A stretch of 64,000 nucleotides of DNA from Gottschalkiaceae bacterium SANA (GCA_036323355.1 AP028876.1:3162001-3226000), one strand, 5' to 3'. Shown: positions 26,788 through 36,506, numbered from the stretch's first letter. Notes: generated by a model not told the origin, from the sequence alone. Translations and numbers: made by a program.

Positions 26788-27672
26788 TTATAAAATACCT
26801 TCATCGACTAAAATTTCTGCCACCCATGCAGCCGCTGAACCTACAACAACTGGACACTTGTCCTTGTTGTGGGCACCTGCTTCTTCAAAGGCTGGCTTGT
26901 CTTCCAAAACTCTCAAGCTAAAGCTTCGTCCAAATATTTCTTTATGTACCTCTCCGCAAATGACGGTTCCGTAGTTTTCAATAAATCGATCATGAAGTCG
27001 CTTAGTCAAGGCATAGCACTTGTCCTTCTCCGCACGATCTCCATCGAAGTTTTCCCGCACACGGCCTGCAAAAAGACCCAGTGCCATTACGCCACCAGAA
27101 TACCCGCCACATACACCGTCTCCATAGAGAGACATGCCTGCTGCAAACCCATTGGCTGCCCGGAATAGTGTTGGTTCTTCCCGCTCCAAAAGATCCAGTA
27201 CTGCGGCTAGGGTACATTGGGCGCAGCCCTTGTAGTCTCGTTCGTACATATAACCCAATTCATATCCCTTGCGCATCCAGGAAAGCTTGCTTTCTTCTTC
27301 CACCAATTCTGGTGATTGATCCAACTCCATCATCATGGCAACCAATTCGGGTTGGCGATTCCATGCTGTTGCCTTTACGATTTCCCGCTTACTATCTTTA
27401 ACGCCAAAGATTTCAGGATGCTTGGCTTTCAGTACTTTACCAGCAAGACCTACGCTGAAAAACGGCCAAATCCCTGCCAGACGAACCTCTTGTATTACAA
27501 TATTCAAGGAAGCAAAGTCTCCCGTCCAAGCATGTAACAAGTCTGCCGATTCAATATTCTTCCACTCTTGAGTTAAACCCACTGCATAAGCGGAACCCTG
27601 TTTTTTATGGCCGTTTCTTTCCATCCAAGCAATTGCACCAGCAACGGCCTCCAATGTTTTCGTTTCCATCAT
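26788..27672 (-). CDS. C_GCAxxG_C_C family putative redox protein, copy 1
   Basis: A 294-residue protein whose C-terminal half is a C_GCAxxG_C_C domain: cysteines at about 150 and 153 (GCAQC), 188 (GVCGGYSGG), 219, 239 (VICGEVH) and 273 (DKCP), with RAANGFAAGM between. The biochemical role of this family is not established; it is thought to be redox- or metal-related. Usual members are about 150 residues, so the N-terminal 140 residues are an unrecognised extra domain. It lies directly before porC copy 2 and after a terminator-like hairpin; a close paralogue at 40421 has the same dehydrogenase neighbour. ATG follows GGGAGGAG. Confidence 0.8.
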   Translation of the reverse strand: MMETKTLEAVAGAIAWMERNGHKKQGSAYAVGLTQEWKNIESADLLHAWTGDFASLNIVIQEVRLAGIWPFFSVGLAGKVLKAKHPEIFGVKDSKREIVKATAWNRQPELVAMMMELDQSPELVEEESKLSWMRKGYELGYMYERDYKGCAQCTLAAVLDLLEREEPTLFRAANGFAAGMSLYGDGVCGGYSGGVMALGLFAGRVRENFDGDRAEKDKCYALTKRLHDRFIENYGTVICGEVHKEIFGRSFSLRVLEDKPAFEEAGAHNKDKCPVVVGSAAAWVAEILVDEGIL

Positions 27673-27692
27673 TTTCGCTCCTCCCTATGAAA

Positions 27693-27717
27693 AATCCCCC
27701 AAAAGGGGGATTTTTTC
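27693..27717 (-). terminator. Terminator/attenuator between dehydrogenase and C_GCAxxG genes, copy 1
   Basis: AATCCCCC / GGGGGATT with an AAAA loop and U tail on the minus strand. Only 20 bp separate it from the next start codon, so the downstream genes must rely on read-through or on a promoter inside the dehydrogenase gene. Confidence 0.75.
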
Positions 27718-27720
27718 ATG

Positions 27721-28755
27721 CTACTTCGTTGGATCCAGCAAGATCTTAATTCCCTCTTTCCTTGAAACGGTTTCAAAGGCTTTTTCCCAATCAGTCAGTG
27801 GGAAAACGTGAGTGACAATTTTGTCTGTGCTTAATTTTCCGTTTTGAAGCATCTTTAGTGTTGTTTCCCATGCTGTTGGCACCTGTGCATGAGAACCGTA
27901 TACGTCCAATTCTTTCTTCTTAATCATATGGAAGTCGAGCTCAATCTTCGTTGTGAAAACACCCATCGGTACAAATCGACCGCGGCGACGAACCACTTTC
28001 AGTGCTGTTTCAACGGCATTGACGTTTCCAGTGGCTTCAACAACAACATCAGCACCAAAACCATCGGTCATTTCCTTGACGATTGCCTCTAGATCTTCTG
28101 TTTGAATATCAACAACACGGTCGATACCCATTTCCAAGGCAACGTCTAGTCGTGGACGGTCTGAAGTCAAACCAGCAACCACAACGATTCCGCCTTGGGC
28201 TTTTGCCACCTGAGCAACACCCAGACCAATCGTTCCAGGTCCCATAACAACGACAACGTCATTAACAAATACCGGGCAACGTTCCGCCATGGCGTGCACA
28301 CCACATGCCATTGGTTCAACACATGCAGCTTGATCAAAGGTAACTTCTTCAGGAAGCGGCATCACACTGCCCTTCCAGGTAATTACATACTCAGCAAATC
28401 CACCATTTTGAGCAGATCCCAATCCCTTACGCTCGGCGCAATGGTTATAAAGGCCTTGTTTGCAGAAACGACATTTGCCACAAACGTGATAGGTTGTTTG
28501 AGTCAATACACGTTGTCCAACTTCGAATCCTTCAACACCTTCGCCCACTTCATCAACGTATCCAGCGATTTCATGGCCCAAAACAACGGGCGGCTTCAAA
28601 GCGAATCCGCCTTGATTGATATACACCCAGTCAGTCTGACAGATTCCAGCGCGAACAATTTTAATTCGAACCTGATCTTTTCCAGGAATTGGCATTGGTA
28701 GGTCATGCATGGAAAAATGGCCCGGTTCTATACTTTCTTTCACTAGTGCTCTCAT
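27721..28755 (-). CDS. Zinc-dependent medium-chain dehydrogenase (threonine/polyol dehydrogenase type), copy 1
   Basis: A 344-residue MDR-family dehydrogenase. Catalytic zinc ligands are the cysteine of GICQTD (about 38) and GHEIAG (about 60); the structural zinc site is CGKCRFCKQGLYNHC (about 91-105). The Rossmann loop is VMGPGTIGLGVAQ. It would oxidise a secondary alcohol of a polyol, sugar phosphate or hydroxyamino acid with NAD(P). Its ATG overlaps the kinase stop (ATGA), so the genes are coupled. It is about three-quarters identical to the dehydrogenase at 41352, which is also followed by a hairpin and a C_GCAxxG gene. Confidence 0.87.
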   Translation of the reverse strand: MRALVKESIEPGHFSMHDLPMPIPGKDQVRIKIVRAGICQTDWVYINQGGFALKPPVVLGHEIAGYVDEVGEGVEGFEVGQRVLTQTTYHVCGKCRFCKQGLYNHCAERKGLGSAQNGGFAEYVITWKGSVMPLPEEVTFDQAACVEPMACGVHAMAERCPVFVNDVVVVMGPGTIGLGVAQVAKAQGGIVVVAGLTSDRPRLDVALEMGIDRVVDIQTEDLEAIVKEMTDGFGADVVVEATGNVNAVETALKVVRRRGRFVPMGVFTTKIELDFHMIKKKELDVYGSHAQVPTAWETTLKMLQNGKLSTDKIVTHVFPLTDWEKAFETVSRKEGIKILLDPTK

Positions 28756-30224
28756 TTTTCTTCCTCCTTATCACGCTCTTGCCAAAAATCAGTGAATCCC
28801 TGGCGGGCTTCCACATACATCCGGTAGAGCTTCTGATATTCTTTCGTCCAGTTAAAGTTCGGTTCAAATCGATCAAAATCTGGTTCAAATCCTTCAGAAT
28901 CAGATTTTATTGCTTCCCAGGTCGATCTTGCGATCCCCAGTAAGCCCAATTCTTCTTCATTCGGGCGTTTTACTTGCTTGCCCGTGGCATCAGCCACCAT
29001 TTGACAGATCAAATTGCTTTTGGCTCCGCCTCCCGTAAAAATCAGAGAATCTCCAGTTTCTGGCAAGTAGGCCAAACAATCCAATACAGAAAGGACAATT
29101 CCTTCATAGACTGCACGCATCATTTCACGTGCGCCGTGCTCTCTTCGCAAACCAATAAAGGATCCACAGGCAAAGGAATTTTTCACTGGTGCTCTCTCCC
29201 CATATAAATAGGGGTGATAGATGATTCCTGCCGCACCAGGTTTTAATGGACTGATGATTTCTTCAATCTCTTTATAGGTCTTCCCCTGCATAAACAGATC
29301 TCGTGCCCATTCAATAGATTCCGTTCCGTTTAATGTTGACATCAACCTCAAATAGGTATTGTCTGGTACATGACAAAGAATGCTGCCTAATGTGTAAGGC
29401 TCTTTTGCTTGAGCTTTGTCAATGACAACACCATTGGCCAAGGTTGTGCCTAAAATAATGCAGGCATCTTTGACCTTTGATGCACCCGCCCCATAACAAA
29501 CCGCAATCACATCGATGGCACCCGCTATAACTGGGATCCCAGCTGGCAAGCCTGTTCTTTCAGCAACAGAGGGCCGAACTCTTCCAACAATGTTCTTGCT
29601 GGACAGAACCGGTGGCATTTTCGAAACCATGTCCCCGATTCCAAGTTCGTCTAAGCCTTCTTTCACATAGGTCTTTTGAAAAATGTTGATCATTGCCGTC
29701 GAAGCGTCTGACGCCTCGGTTGCGATCTCTCCCGTTAAGCAGTAGTTGAGATAGTCTTTGCAATGAAGGACATGCGCGATTCGTCGATAGTTGTCTGGCT
29801 CTTCTTCCTTCAACCAACGTAGAATCAAGGTATTTCCCCCTGCAAAGTTCGGCGTTACACCTCGTTTGCAGCAGTTGAGATCTGCGGTTTCCAATTGAGG
29901 AATCGATAGAGACTTGCTTCTTGTGTCATTCCACAAAATAGCAGGTCTTACAGGTTTTCCCTCTTGGTCCAAGGCCCACATGCCGTCGCCCTGGCCCGTA
30001 ATTCCAATTCCCTGAATCTGATCAAAGGCTTGGGGTTGAGACTGACGCAATTGTTTCAAGAGAGTGATGACTTGCGCCCACAATTCGGGCATATCAATCT
30101 CACATGCGCCGACGAAAGGGTGGCTGACAGCCACCGCTTCCGATGCAAACGCAATGGTTCGATAAGATGAGTCCATGATCGCTATCTTTAATCGGGATGT
30201 ACCCGCATCGATCACTAAAATCAT
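28752..30224 (-). CDS. FGGY-family carbohydrate kinase (xylulokinase type)
   Basis: A 490-residue sugar kinase of the FGGY family. VIDAGTSRLK (about 4-13) is the ATP phosphate loop, GITGQGDGMWALD and ILWNDTRS form the sugar site, and FTGGGAKSNLICQMVADATG (about 400-420) is the C-terminal FGGY signature. It most resembles L-xylulose or L-fuculose-type kinases, which act on ketoses before a class II aldolase; such an aldolase lies two genes away. ATG follows AGGAGGC. Confidence 0.85.
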   Translation of the reverse strand: MILVIDAGTSRLKIAIMDSSYRTIAFASEAVAVSHPFVGACEIDMPELWAQVITLLKQLRQSQPQAFDQIQGIGITGQGDGMWALDQEGKPVRPAILWNDTRSKSLSIPQLETADLNCCKRGVTPNFAGGNTLILRWLKEEEPDNYRRIAHVLHCKDYLNYCLTGEIATEASDASTAMINIFQKTYVKEGLDELGIGDMVSKMPPVLSSKNIVGRVRPSVAERTGLPAGIPVIAGAIDVIAVCYGAGASKVKDACIILGTTLANGVVIDKAQAKEPYTLGSILCHVPDNTYLRLMSTLNGTESIEWARDLFMQGKTYKEIEEIISPLKPGAAGIIYHPYLYGERAPVKNSFACGSFIGLRREHGAREMMRAVYEGIVLSVLDCLAYLPETGDSLIFTGGGAKSNLICQMVADATGKQVKRPNEEELGLLGIARSTWEAIKSDSEGFEPDFDRFEPNFNWTKEYQKLYRMYVEARQGFTDFWQERDKEEEK

Positions 30225-30233
30225 GGGAGCCTC

Positions 30234-31424
30234 CTAGAATTTTTCTAGCGCTTGTTCAAAGTCTGCAATAATATCTTCTACATTCTCAATGCCCACAGAA
30301 ATACGGATCATGCCATCAGGAATACCCATTCTCGCACGCTCGTCTGGTTCGATCTTTCCGTGAGTCATGGTTGCTGGATGTTGAACCAAGGTATCCAAAT
30401 CACCAAGAGAAACACAATATTGTGCCATATGAAGTTCGTTAATTACTTTTTGCGCTTCTGGAATTCCACCATCAATGGTGAAAGAAACCAAACCGCCGAA
30501 TCCTTTGCCCGTGAAAATGCTTTTGGCAAGTTCATGCTGAGGATGATTCTCCAAACCTGGGTAAGAAACATCCACTACTTTTGGATGTGCCATCAACCAT
30601 TTCGCCAAAGTCATAGCTGACTCGCAATGTTGTCTCATGCGCAGGTGCAAAGTTTTTGCGCCGCGTAGTCCCAACCAGCAAGCGAATGGAGAAGGAACCG
30701 GACCAAGCTCTTGATAGATGCTTGAACGCAATTTCTCTATGTATTCCGCTCCACCGACGATGATTCCACCTACGTGGTCGCCGTGACCGTTAATATACTT
30801 TGTTGTTGAGTGAACGACAAGATCCGCACCATGCTCCAAAGGACGGAACAAATATGGTGTAGGGAATGTATTGTCCACGATGCTCATCAAATTGTTGTCT
30901 TTCGCAAATTTAAGCATCATTGGAATATCGTTCAGTCGAATTGTTGGATTCAACATCGCTTCTAAATAAACGATCTTTGTATTTGGACGAAGCGCTGCTT
31001 CCATTTCCGCTTTGTCATCTCCACTTACAAACGTCACTTCAATATTCATCTCTTCGAAGATCTTAGTCATCAAGGCATAAGTTCCGCCATAAACGGTGCC
31101 TGAAGAGATCATGTGATCGCCTGCGTGAAGTGTACCAAGCAAAGCCAAAGAAATAGCTGCCATGCCAGAGCCTGTCGCCAAAGCTGCCTCGCCGCCCTCT
31201 AGAGTAGCGATTTTTGTTTGAAACATATTTTGGGTAGGGTTCCGAGAACGTCCGTATGTGAAGATGCCCTCTTTGTCGCCAGCTAGGTAACGTTCCATTT
31301 TTTCTGGCGTCCATACATAGGTACTCGTCAAATACAATGGTGATACGAGTGCACCCGTTTCTCCGTCAGGATGTTGTCCTGCATGTACGGCATTAGTTTC
31401 AAAGTTTTTTGAATTCATTTCCAT
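30234..31424 (-). CDS. Cys/Met metabolism PLP-dependent enzyme, copy 2
   Basis: A 396-residue gamma-family PLP enzyme. The PLP lysine is in HSTTKYINGHGD (about 213), with VDNTFPTPYLFRP and the YGGTYAL segment (no Cys at the position typical of methionine gamma-lyase). It is only moderately similar to the 17197 enzyme, so it is not a recent copy. Its place between class II aldolase and sugar kinase is unusual for this family and suggests that the operon's substrate contains a C-S, O-acylhomoserine-like or amino-acid part. RBS AGGGGG before ATG. Confidence 0.82.
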   Translation of the reverse strand: MEMNSKNFETNAVHAGQHPDGETGALVSPLYLTSTYVWTPEKMERYLAGDKEGIFTYGRSRNPTQNMFQTKIATLEGGEAALATGSGMAAISLALLGTLHAGDHMISSGTVYGGTYALMTKIFEEMNIEVTFVSGDDKAEMEAALRPNTKIVYLEAMLNPTIRLNDIPMMLKFAKDNNLMSIVDNTFPTPYLFRPLEHGADLVVHSTTKYINGHGDHVGGIIVGGAEYIEKLRSSIYQELGPVPSPFACWLGLRGAKTLHLRMRQHCESAMTLAKWLMAHPKVVDVSYPGLENHPQHELAKSIFTGKGFGGLVSFTIDGGIPEAQKVINELHMAQYCVSLGDLDTLVQHPATMTHGKIEPDERARMGIPDGMIRISVGIENVEDIIADFEQALEKF

Positions 31425-31436
31425 TTTTATATCCCC

Positions 31437-32078
31437 CTATTGTCCATAAGTATTTAGAAACAGTTCTCTACAATATGTGATTTCCTCATCTGACAATCGT
31501 TCCACTTTACCCATGGATTTCGCCTGATAAATCACCTTCGCAGCATCCTCACACATCACAGCCGCCACCAACGCATGATGCACATTGGTTCCTACCGTAA
31601 TTACGCCATGGCTTTGTAGCAGACAGGCATTGGAATCTCCAATATGGTCAACCACCTGAATTCCGATGGTCTCGCTGCCTGGTCTTGAATACGGCGCGCA
31701 CGGCACGTCGCTCCCCACCTCGTTCGCCAAGGTTGTCAATGCGCAGGGGATACCCTCTCCCAGCACGGCAAAACTTGTCGCATAGGGTGAATGTGTGTGA
31801 ATGACCCCATGGATATCCGGACGATGACGGAAGATGTACAACAATCCTCCCATATCGACGGACGGTTTCATGGCTCCCTCGATGACATTACCATCGATGT
31901 CCACAACCACCATATCCTCTGGCACCAAATCCTCATACGCCATCCCACTCGGGGTGATAACGAGATATCCGCTTTCCGGATCTCTCCCTGTAACATTTCC
32001 GCCAGTCAAGCTGATTAAGCCATTCTGCTTCAATGCATTTGCGGCCTTTAATACCTCGGCCTTTAAAATCTCAAGCAC
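31437..32078 (-). CDS. Class II aldolase/adducin family (fuculose-1-phosphate aldolase type)
   Basis: A 213-residue zinc aldolase. GLISLTGGNVTGRDP (about 20-34) is the phosphate-binding start, HTHSPYATSFA (about 97-107) holds two zinc histidines and LLQSHGVITVG (about 158-168) the third; the acidic residue is in the MGGLLYIFRHRPD region. It would split a ketose phosphate into DHAP and an aldehyde, or act as an epimerase. GTG start after AGGAGG. Neighbouring kinase and isomerase fit a ketose-phosphate pathway. Confidence 0.85.
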   Translation of the reverse strand: MLEILKAEVLKAANALKQNGLISLTGGNVTGRDPESGYLVITPSGMAYEDLVPEDMVVVDIDGNVIEGAMKPSVDMGGLLYIFRHRPDIHGVIHTHSPYATSFAVLGEGIPCALTTLANEVGSDVPCAPYSRPGSETIGIQVVDHIGDSNACLLQSHGVITVGTNVHHALVAAVMCEDAAKVIYQAKSMGKVERLSDEEITYCRELFLNTYGQ

Positions 32079-32091
32079 TTTGAACTTCCTC

Positions 32092-33150
32092 CTACTTCAA
32101 TCCATCGTTGACTTCAACGAGGATTTTAACGTGCTCATTTCCCTTGGCACAGATGGCTTCAAATCCATCTTTAACGATATTGTCCAAGGTTGCCTCCCCA
32201 GTAACCAATGGCATTGGGTCTAATTTCTCGGCTGCAATCAACTCCAAAACATCTTGAATCTCATTCACATTGGCTTGAGAAGTCTTGATAACCCGCTCGC
32301 CTTCTTGAATTAAATTCATGTTGATTCTCGGTGGACTAGAAAATACGCCCATGATCATCAACGTGCCATTGCATCTCAATAGGTTCACTGCCAGATCCAA
32401 AGTCGGTTCTAAACCAACCGCCTCATAGGATACATCCACCAGGTCACCGTTTCTTTTTGTAACGCCTTCAATCGGATCTTCTTCTTTTCCGTCAATATAT
32501 ATACCGCCAAAGGTTTCCACAAATTCGCGTTTTCCTTGACCTTGTCCAATTACATAGATGGGATCAGCGCCTGCCGCCTTGGCAGCGATCAAACAAGATA
32601 ATCCAATCATTCCAGGTCCAACGATTGCCGCCGACTTTCCAGTCAAATCGCCAATTTGTTGGGTTGCATGCACACCACATGAAATTGGTTCTGTTAATGC
32701 GGCCGCTTTTAGGGTCACATTTTCAGGCACCAAGAACAATTGATGCTCCGGAATAACCACGTACTCAGCAAATCCACCATCCTTGCCAACCCCGATAAAA
32801 CCGAGTTTTTCACAGATGTTTTTTCTGCCAGTCTTGCAGAACTCGCATTCGCCGCAGACAATAGAGCCTGATGCGGTAACGCGATCTCCGATTTTCCAGT
32901 TTTCCACGCCTTGACCAACTGCATCAATGATGCCAGCGTATTCGTGTCCTTGCACCAAGGGTGCAGTTTCTCCCGTCAAACGATGGGGCTTTTCCACCGG
33001 AATCCATAGCGGTCCCAGATACTCATGCTTGTCCGTGCCGCAGATTCCAGCCCAGGCAACGCGCACACGCACTTGACCTTTCTTTGGAATCGGCATTTGT
33101 CGTTCTTCTACGCGAACGTCTTTATGGCCATACCAAACTGCTGCCTTCAT
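32092..33150 (-). CDS. Zinc-dependent dehydrogenase ((R,R)-butanediol dehydrogenase type)
   Basis: A 352-residue MDR dehydrogenase. Catalytic zinc: GICGTD (about 38), GHEYAG (about 66); structural zinc CGECEFCKTGRKNIC (about 95-109); nucleotide loop VGPGMIGLSC. It is a different subgroup from the two near-identical dehydrogenases in this window and is closest in look to butanediol/sorbitol dehydrogenases. The ATG overlaps the TAA stop of the sugar isomerase gene (TAATG). A longer form from 33192 would run into that gene and is unlikely. Confidence 0.85.
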   Translation of the reverse strand: MKAAVWYGHKDVRVEERQMPIPKKGQVRVRVAWAGICGTDKHEYLGPLWIPVEKPHRLTGETAPLVQGHEYAGIIDAVGQGVENWKIGDRVTASGSIVCGECEFCKTGRKNICEKLGFIGVGKDGGFAEYVVIPEHQLFLVPENVTLKAAALTEPISCGVHATQQIGDLTGKSAAIVGPGMIGLSCLIAAKAAGADPIYVIGQGQGKREFVETFGGIYIDGKEEDPIEGVTKRNGDLVDVSYEAVGLEPTLDLAVNLLRCNGTLMIMGVFSSPPRINMNLIQEGERVIKTSQANVNEIQDVLELIAAEKLDPMPLVTGEATLDNIVKDGFEAICAKGNEHVKILVEVNDGLK

Positions 33151-34127
33151 TATTTTTCCCCCTTGCCCCAGAAAAGTCGACGATGAACCCAAGCAATCTT
33201 GTCGGCTGCTTCCATGCTCCAGAAAGAGTCATTGGAAAGAAGCTCGTTCGCCACGGCATCAACGCCTTCCATAAACTCGATGGAAACCTCGGTCGCCTTT
33301 GTTGCATCCAATCGATATGGATACAGATCCAAAGAATACCAGCCTTCATATCCGAGTTTCTTTAACCAGTAGAAGAGTTCCAAACTTTGTAACAATCGAA
33401 CCGAGCCAAACATCATATCGTCATCTGCAATCCGATAGTTGTCGTTAAGGTGTAGATGGAAAAGTCGTCCTGAAGTCAATAGAACACTGGCGATTTCAGC
33501 AGGATTTTCATCGGCATTCAATGCATGTCCCACATCAAGAACCGCACCGACATTGGCCTGTCCCGTTGCTTGAGCAAGAGCCAATACCTTGGCGCCTGAA
33601 TTGACCATACACTTCATTTTGGGCTCGCTGACCTTATATTCAATGGCAATTTTCACATCTTGTCGATACAAGGCACAAGCGCGAATACCTTCAATCAAAC
33701 GCTGCCATGCGGCAACATAATCAATTTCAAATACATAATCAAATCCATCTTGTCCCAACCAAAGATTCACGGTTTCAACGCCCAATTCGACGGCTACATC
33801 CATAGCTTCCTTCGTCAATTTAATCGCTTTCATGCGCTGGTCTTCTTCCGGTGAAGAAAAAGAACCGGTCGCCCATTCGCCGTCGCACACCACTTCTACG
33901 ATCAAGCAAATTGCTTGAAGTCCATGATCAGCAAGAAGCGTCTTCACTTCTTGAATATTCTCTTTGTTGACATCAAAGGGATAGCAGATCTCGACCCCTT
34001 TAAGGCCCTTCACCTTTCCAGCGCGACGTACTCGCTCTTCGAAAGGAATATACGGTTTGTAGCCATCGCCTACGTAGCGGTCGCTACCCATGCCATATGC
34101 CCAAATACCCAGTCCAATTTTTTCCAT
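33150..34127 (-). CDS. Sugar isomerase/epimerase, TIM barrel (xylose/rhamnose isomerase-like)
   Basis: A 325-residue AP-endonuclease-2-like TIM barrel. Metal ligands are suggested by the glutamate in IAIEYKVSEPK (about 162), aspartate and histidine in VGAVLDVGHAL (about 200), and HLHLNDNYRIADDD (about 232-245), a layout like RhaI-type L-rhamnose isomerases. It would interconvert an aldose and ketose or epimerise a keto sugar. ATG follows GGAGG; it is the first catabolic gene after the transporter genes. Confidence 0.82.
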   Translation of the reverse strand: MEKIGLGIWAYGMGSDRYVGDGYKPYIPFEERVRRAGKVKGLKGVEICYPFDVNKENIQEVKTLLADHGLQAICLIVEVVCDGEWATGSFSSPEEDQRMKAIKLTKEAMDVAVELGVETVNLWLGQDGFDYVFEIDYVAAWQRLIEGIRACALYRQDVKIAIEYKVSEPKMKCMVNSGAKVLALAQATGQANVGAVLDVGHALNADENPAEIASVLLTSGRLFHLHLNDNYRIADDDMMFGSVRLLQSLELFYWLKKLGYEGWYSLDLYPYRLDATKATEVSIEFMEGVDAVANELLSNDSFWSMEAADKIAWVHRRLFWGKGEK

Positions 34128-34139
34128 AATAACCTCCGT

Positions 34140-34838
34140 CTATCCTAAGTACGCCTTCATTAATTCTGGATCATTTCGCAAGTCTTCCGGCTTTCCTGAT
34201 TTCTCAATCACGCCTGTTGACATCAAATACGCACGATCACAAATCTTAAGGGCTTTCATCGCGTTTTGCTCGACAATTAATATCGCCACACCGCGTCTAT
34301 TAATTTCTTTAACAATTTCAAAGATCTGATTTACAATCAATGGCGCCAATCCAAGGGAAGGCTCATCGAGAATCATCAATTTTGGATTTGCCATCAGTCC
34401 CCGACCAACCGCCAGCATTTGCTGCTCGCCGCCAGATAAGTGACCACCGTACTGATCCTTCCGCTCCAGAAGACGCGGAAACAATTCATATACTTCAATT
34501 AGATCTTTTTCAATTTGCTCTTTGTCCTTTCGAAGGAAAGAACCAATCATTAAGTTTTCGTATACCGTTAAGTTTGAGAAAATTTGTCTTCCCTCTGGTA
34601 CATGAACAATTCCTTTTCCAACGACTTGATAGGGTACCCGTGGCATTTCTTCTCCGTCAAATTGAACAGAACCCTCGGTTTGCTTCATCACACCAGAGAT
34701 GGTTTTCAACAAGGTTGACTTGCCCGCTCCATTGGACCCTAGTACCGCTACAATTTCGCCTTCGTTCACATCGATGCTCACCCCGCGAAGGGCCTTAATT
34801 CCGCCGTAACCAGCGTGAAGGTTATCAATCTTAAGCAT
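34140..34838 (-). CDS. livF: LIV-type ABC transporter ATP-binding protein LivF
   Basis: A 232-residue ATPase with Walker A GSNGAGKST (about 36-44), ABC signature LSGGEQQML, Walker B LMILDEPSLGL and a switch histidine replaced by the LivF-typical IVEQN. With LivG it energises the branched-chain amino acid family importer. I chose the ATG at 34838 behind AGGAGG; it lies 8 bp inside livG. Confidence 0.92.
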   Translation of the reverse strand: MLKIDNLHAGYGGIKALRGVSIDVNEGEIVAVLGSNGAGKSTLLKTISGVMKQTEGSVQFDGEEMPRVPYQVVGKGIVHVPEGRQIFSNLTVYENLMIGSFLRKDKEQIEKDLIEVYELFPRLLERKDQYGGHLSGGEQQMLAVGRGLMANPKLMILDEPSLGLAPLIVNQIFEIVKEINRRGVAILIVEQNAMKALKICDRAYLMSTGVIEKSGKPEDLRNDPELMKAYLG

Positions 34839-35604
34839 CGTCTTCACCTCCTAGGTAGGCTTCAATTACCGCAGGATTACACTTGACTTCATCAGGTGAA
34901 CCCATGCAAATGGTAGAACCGAAGTTCAATACCGCAATCTCGTCACAAAGACTCATAACGAAATCCATATGATGCTCAATCAAAAGAATGGTCAAGTCAA
35001 AGTTTTCATGAATGTTTTGAATAAATCGAACCAATTCTTCCGATTCCTTTTCATTCATGCCCGCAGCTGGCTCATCTAGCAGCAAAAGATGCGGATTTGT
35101 TGCCAATGCTCGCGCGATCTCTAGTTTTCTTTGATGACCATAAGGCAATGCGCCTGCAGTATCGTCTTTCATGTCTTCCAGTCCAACGATTTGCAAAAGC
35201 TTCAAACATTTTTCCTTGATATCTTCTTCGTCTTTCTTAAAACGGCCAAATTTTGTCATGGCTTCAAAAATACCATATTTCGCATCCACATGACAGGCGA
35301 TTATAACGTTGTCTAGAACGCTTAAATTGCCAAACAATCGGATGTTTTGGAAGGTTCTTGCGATTCCTAAATTGGAAATCTCATAGGGTGCCTTACCAAC
35401 AATGCTTTCCCCATTTAAAGCAATATCTCCCATAGTTGGATCATAAATTCCTGTGATTGTGTTAAAAATCGTTGTTTTTCCAGCTCCATTCGGTCCGATC
35501 AATCCATAAATTTTGCCCTTTTCCAAGGTTACGGAGAAATCGTTGATCGCCTTAACGCCACCGAAATGTTTATGTAGGTTTGTAATCGTTAAGATCGGCT
35601 TCAT
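34831..35604 (-). CDS. livG: LIV-type ABC transporter ATP-binding protein LivG
   Basis: A 257-residue ATPase with Walker A GPNGAGKTT (about 37-45), Walker B LLLLDEPAAGM and the LivG-type LIEHHMDFVM end. It overlaps livM by 4 bp (ATGA) and livF at its end, so the four membrane and ATPase genes are translated in a chain. Confidence 0.92.
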   Translation of the reverse strand: MKPILTITNLHKHFGGVKAINDFSVTLEKGKIYGLIGPNGAGKTTIFNTITGIYDPTMGDIALNGESIVGKAPYEISNLGIARTFQNIRLFGNLSVLDNVIIACHVDAKYGIFEAMTKFGRFKKDEEDIKEKCLKLLQIVGLEDMKDDTAGALPYGHQRKLEIARALATNPHLLLLDEPAAGMNEKESEELVRFIQNIHENFDLTILLIEHHMDFVMSLCDEIAVLNFGSTICMGSPDEVKCNPAVIEAYLGGEDDA

Positions 35605-36491
35605 TTTCCATCACCTTTCGTTGGGTTTGAATTCTTTTTAAAGATTCGCTCGTAGAGCGTAAAGATCGGTCGAAGAGAAAATTCTCGATATCCCATCAAG
35701 CCACTTGGCTTTAATACGATAATAATTACAACGGCTAGACCGTACAAAAGCATGCGATATTCGGCAGCCGACCGGAATATTTCCGGAAGAACCGTCAAAA
35801 GAATCGTTGCCAATACAGACCCGGATAAAGAACCCAAGCCTCCGATAACCACGGTAATGGTCAATTCAGCCGATTTTGGCAGGTTGAACATAATGGGTGA
35901 AATAAACATATAATAGTGAGCCAAGAGTGCGCCCGCCATACCCGCGTAAAAAGCGGAAATCATAAAGGAATATTCCTTAAATTTCGCGGTGTCAATTCCT
36001 ACGGCTTCTGCGGCAATTTCCTGCTCGCGGATGGCCATCAAGTTGCGTCCATACTTCGATCGAAGAAAGTTCCATGCGCCTAGAAAGGCCAGAACGGTCA
36101 TCCCAACCGCAATAAACATGGTTGTTTTTGGCGGAATTCCTGACAAACCTCGAGCACCACCGGTAATCGGTTCTGCAAAGAGAAATAATAGTCGAATGGA
36201 TTCGCCGAATCCTAAAGTTGTAATTAAAAAGTAGTCACCTTTTAATTTTAGTGTTAATTTTCCTAAACCAAGTGCAACAATTGCCGCGATGCATGGTCCT
36301 GCAACCAATACAACGGGAAAAGGTGCCCCATATTTTGTCGTTAATATTGCCGATGCATATGCACCGATCGCCATAAACCCTGCGTTTCCAAAAGAGAACA
36401 AGCGTGTAAATCCTGTCAAAATGGAAACTCCAAGTACCGCGATCACGTTGATGCAGACCAGAATAATAACGCCTTCTACATATCCAGACAT
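35601..36491 (-). CDS. livM: LIV-type ABC transporter permease LivM
   Basis: A 296-residue permease with about eight membrane segments. The GFTRLFSFGNAGFMAIGAYASAIL segment near the N-terminus and GLGSLSGSVLATILL further on are family signatures, and the EAA-like loop is in REQEIAAEAVGIDTAKFK. It forms the import channel with LivH. Confidence 0.92.
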   Translation of the reverse strand: MSGYVEGVIILVCINVIAVLGVSILTGFTRLFSFGNAGFMAIGAYASAILTTKYGAPFPVVLVAGPCIAAIVALGLGKLTLKLKGDYFLITTLGFGESIRLLFLFAEPITGGARGLSGIPPKTTMFIAVGMTVLAFLGAWNFLRSKYGRNLMAIREQEIAAEAVGIDTAKFKEYSFMISAFYAGMAGALLAHYYMFISPIMFNLPKSAELTITVVIGGLGSLSGSVLATILLTVLPEIFRSAAEYRMLLYGLAVVIIIVLKPSGLMGYREFSLRPIFTLYERIFKKNSNPTKGDGK

Positions 36492-36506
36492 ATCTTCACA
36501 TCCTTC

